Virus record (IMG/VR): IMGVR_UViG_3300021964_000529
Location: 1 to 24,010 of that record
DNA length: 24,010 nucleotides
Reading direction: 5' to 3' (one strand)
Origin: a virus
Notes under the pieces: generated by a model
Database searches by the model: none
The model's input: the letters and a program-made list of their open reading frames with translations, nothing else
Told to the model about the DNA's origin: nothing
Made by a program: the position numbers and the translations under genes
In this document: positions 22,316 to 24,010 of the stretch, one piece after another
How positions within the stretch are numbered: position 1 is the first letter of the stretch
Layout: each line of letters starts with the position of its first letter

Positions 22316-23422
22316 ATGGCGAAACCATTCGACGTTAGTAAATTTCGTAAGAATCTTACCAAGAGCATTACAGGTCTAGGTGTAGGTTTTAACGATCCTA
22401 CTGACTGGGTTTCGACCGGCAATTACGCACTTAACTATCTTATCTCTGGGGACTTCCACAAAGGAATCCCCTTAGGTAAGGTAACAGTGTTTGCTGGCGA
22501 ATCCGGTGCAGGTAAATCTTATTTTGCAAGTGGTAACATTGTGAAAGCGGCACAAGATCAAGGTATCTTTGTAGTCCTAGTTGACTCAGAGAACGCACTT
22601 GATGAAAAGTGGCTTAAAGCACTAGGTGTTGACACAGCAGAAGATAAACTTCTACGTTTGTCGATGAGTATGATCGACGATGTAGCAAAAACTATTAGTG
22701 AGTTCATGAAGGATTATAGATCAGATTATGATACTGTAGATCCTGCAGACAGACCTAAGGTACTGTTTGTGATTGACTCACTTGGTATGTTGTTAACTCC
22801 AACAGATGTTGACCAGTTTCAAAAGGGTGATATGAAAGGTGATATGGGTAGAAAACCTAAGGCACTTACAGCACTTGTACGTAACTGTGTAAACATGTTT
22901 GGTAGTTACAATGTAGGTATGGTATGTACTAACCACACATACGCATCACAAGATATGTTTGATCCTGATGATAAAATTAGCGGTGGTCAAGGTTTTGTGT
23001 ATGCTTCATCTATTGTAGTGGCAATGAAAAAATTGAAACTAAAAGAAGATGAAGACGGTAAAAAGGTAACAGATGTACGTGGTATCAGAGCCGCTTGTAA
23101 GGTTATGAAAACACGTTACGCTAAACCTTTTGAAGGCGTACAAGTAAAGATTCCATATGAAACAGGTATGGATCCTCACAGTGGACTAGTAGACTTGTTT
23201 GAAAAACAAGGCATTCTAACACAACAAGGTAACAGACTTAAATTTGTCAATAGCCGTAATGAAGAAACCCTAGAATATCGTAAAGATTGGACAGGAGAAA
23301 AGTTAGGAATCATTATGGAGGACTTTTCCAAGATTAGGCATAAGTACGAAGAGGCAGTAACAACGGAAGAAGATACTGCTAGTACAACTGACGAGGAAAA
23401 GACAAGTGACGGAGATGAGTGA
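22316..23422 (+). CDS. uvsX: RecA-like recombinase UvsX
   Basis: A 368-residue RecA/UvsX recombinase: Walker A GESGAGKS (residues 61-68), the VLVDSENALDEKWL segment with its catalytic-type Glu (92), Walker B VLFVIDSLG (149-157), an NHTYAS sensor-like motif (206-211), DNA-binding loop GGQGFVYASS (223-232) and the C-terminal KTRYAKPF region. The C-terminal ~25 residues are acidic and low in complexity. It catalyses strand exchange on gp32-coated ssDNA to prime recombination-dependent replication and repair. An AAGGAG site (22305-22310) is 5 nt before the ATG and the gene is in an operon with gp32. The next gene's ATG overlaps its end by 8 nt. Confidence 0.95.
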   Translation: MAKPFDVSKFRKNLTKSITGLGVGFNDPTDWVSTGNYALNYLISGDFHKGIPLGKVTVFAGESGAGKSYFASGNIVKAAQDQGIFVVLVDSENALDEKWLKALGVDTAEDKLLRLSMSMIDDVAKTISEFMKDYRSDYDTVDPADRPKVLFVIDSLGMLLTPTDVDQFQKGDMKGDMGRKPKALTALVRNCVNMFGSYNVGMVCTNHTYASQDMFDPDDKISGGQGFVYASSIVVAMKKLKLKEDEDGKKVTDVRGIRAACKVMKTRYAKPFEGVQVKIPYETGMDPHSGLVDLFEKQGILTQQGNRLKFVNSRNEETLEYRKDWTGEKLGIIMEDFSKIRHKYEEAVTTEEDTASTTDEEKTSDGDE

Positions 23423-23675
23423 AGATCAATTAATTGACCTTTGGGATATTTTTTCAGAATATGTCCCAAAGGCAAATAAAGAACAACTAGCAATGCAGTA
23501 CGTAAAGTGGTGTCAAGACAACGGTGTCGACGAAGACGTTCTTTATGCTTTGGGTGGTGAAGATCCGTATTTACAAGAAGCGGTAGAAGACATTCAAGGT
23601 AAAAAAGAACATGATGCTGAAGATGATGACTGGGAAAACGACTCGTATTCTAGTGACGACGAAGATTGGGATTAA
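23415..23675 (+). CDS. Small acidic unknown protein after uvsX
   Basis: An 86-residue protein starting at the ATG at 23415, preferred over the in-frame GTG at 23406, and overlapping the uvsX stop by 8 nt. The first ~60 residues are helical with conserved-looking aromatics (LIDLWDIFSEYVPKANKEQL, then YVKWCQDNGVDEDVLYALGG). The last ~25 residues are almost entirely Asp/Glu/Ser/Trp and should be disordered and DNA-mimic-like in charge. Not recognised. Tight coupling to uvsX and the following gene suggests a recombination or replication accessory role. Confidence 0.78.
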   Translation: MSEDQLIDLWDIFSEYVPKANKEQLAMQYVKWCQDNGVDEDVLYALGGEDPYLQEAVEDIQGKKEHDAEDDDWENDSYSSDDEDWD

Positions 23676-24010
23676 ATGAACTGGTATTCTAGGATTACTC
23701 AAGATATTGCTAACATTCCGGCCGCAATTCTCTGGTACGAAAACGAACTTGGAGAAGCACGTAAGGAAACAAAATTATTCGGCAATCTGGAAAAGCAAGC
23801 CGCAAACTTGCCTGGTATTGTTGAAGAACGTTTTGGACAGTTGCAGGAAATTGAAGCAATTCTAGAATACCTTAATATCGAGTTACGAAGAACACGTAGT
23901 AAGTTCTTCAAACAATATCTAGAAAATTATCAACGAGCATTATCCAGCCGGGACGTAGAAAAATACGTCGACGGTGAAGCAGACGTTGTTGACTTTGAAA
24001 AAATTATCAA
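23676..24010 (+). CDS. Helical protein, possible UvsY-like recombination mediator (truncated by window end)
   Basis: An open frame starting at the ATG at 23676, one base after the previous stop, and continuing past the window edge (111 codons visible). It is almost entirely helical and charged: MNWYSRITQDIANIPAAILW, a region with GIVEERFGQLQEIEAILEYL, then ELRRTRSKFFKQYLENYQRA and DVEKYVDGEADVVDFEKII. It directly follows uvsX and a coupled small gene. The length, charge pattern and the segment resembling T4 UvsY's SADKDVLKVDTSL make a UvsY-type mediator possible, which would load UvsX onto gp32-coated ssDNA. This is a weak assignment; the gene itself is well supported by spacing and coding character. 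Confidence 0.6.
   Translation, partial: MNWYSRITQDIANIPAAILWYENELGEARKETKLFGNLEKQAANLPGIVEERFGQLQEIEAILEYLNIELRRTRSKFFKQYLENYQRALSSRDVEKYVDGEADVVDFEKII

Noticed and set aside
1-24010. tRNA, CRISPR array, integrase, insertion sequence or diversity-generating retroelement
   Set aside because: No gap is long enough for an undetected RNA gene (the largest is 113 nt and holds the gp32 leader), and no direct-repeat/spacer array, transposase, integrase or reverse transcriptase reading frame is visible.

Overview
The window is a tightly packed, AT-rich stretch of a T4-like (Straboviridae/Kyanoviridae-type) marine myovirus genome. Gene content points to the cyanophage/pelagiphage branch rather than coliphage T4 itself: a flavin-dependent tryptophan halogenase, very short intergenic gaps, late-promoter octamers close to (A/C/G)TAAATA, a gp32 with the marine-type core, and several proteins that look like conserved unknowns of marine T4-like phages. 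There is no photosynthesis gene, tRNA, integrase, insertion sequence or CRISPR in the window, so the host (cyanobacterium, SAR11 or another marine bacterium) cannot be decided from it.

Layout. 1-1641 (+): 3' part of a tryptophan halogenase and an overlapping unknown gene. 1617-4868 (-): a coupled cluster read right to left: neck protein gp14, tail sheath stabiliser gp15, a Nudix hydrolase and a small Cys-rich zinc-binding-like protein. 4918-7595 (+): a fibre-like structural protein and neck protein gp13. 7661-8311 (+): dNMP kinase (T4 gene 1 type) with its own sigma70-like promoter. 8274-8612 (-): small HNH-like zinc protein. 8723-12768 (+): a very long tail sheath gp18 and tail tube gp19, closed by a strong terminator. 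12846-16849 (+): a tail-tube-fold protein, an unknown, gp4-like head-completion nuclease, small terminase gp16 and two unknown (probably virion or prohead) proteins, closed by a second terminator. 16929-21203 (+): an unknown, large terminase gp17 and a large acidic unknown. 21317-24010 (+): replication/recombination genes gp32 and uvsX, a small acidic unknown, and the start of a helical protein that may be the UvsY-like mediator.

Functionally the window joins three programmes: virion assembly (neck 13/14/15, sheath 18, tube 19, packaging 16/17, completion nuclease 4), nucleotide supply and housekeeping (dNMP kinase, Nudix), and recombination-dependent replication (gp32, UvsX). Regulation matches this split. 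Structural genes carry TAAATA-type late octamers, whereas dNMP kinase and gp32 have good -35/-10 sigma70 promoters with 17-bp spacers. The most striking pattern is that, at six genes, the late octamer ends exactly 5 nt before the ATG and no Shine-Dalgarno is present, which predicts leaderless late mRNAs; gp18, gp19, the 15426 gene and gp32 instead have a leader with a strong Shine-Dalgarno. A second unexplained pattern is a short Trp/Tyr-rich module repeated in gp14, gp15, the fibre-like protein and (five times) gp18. All identifications come from reading motifs and recalled family patterns; no database search was run.
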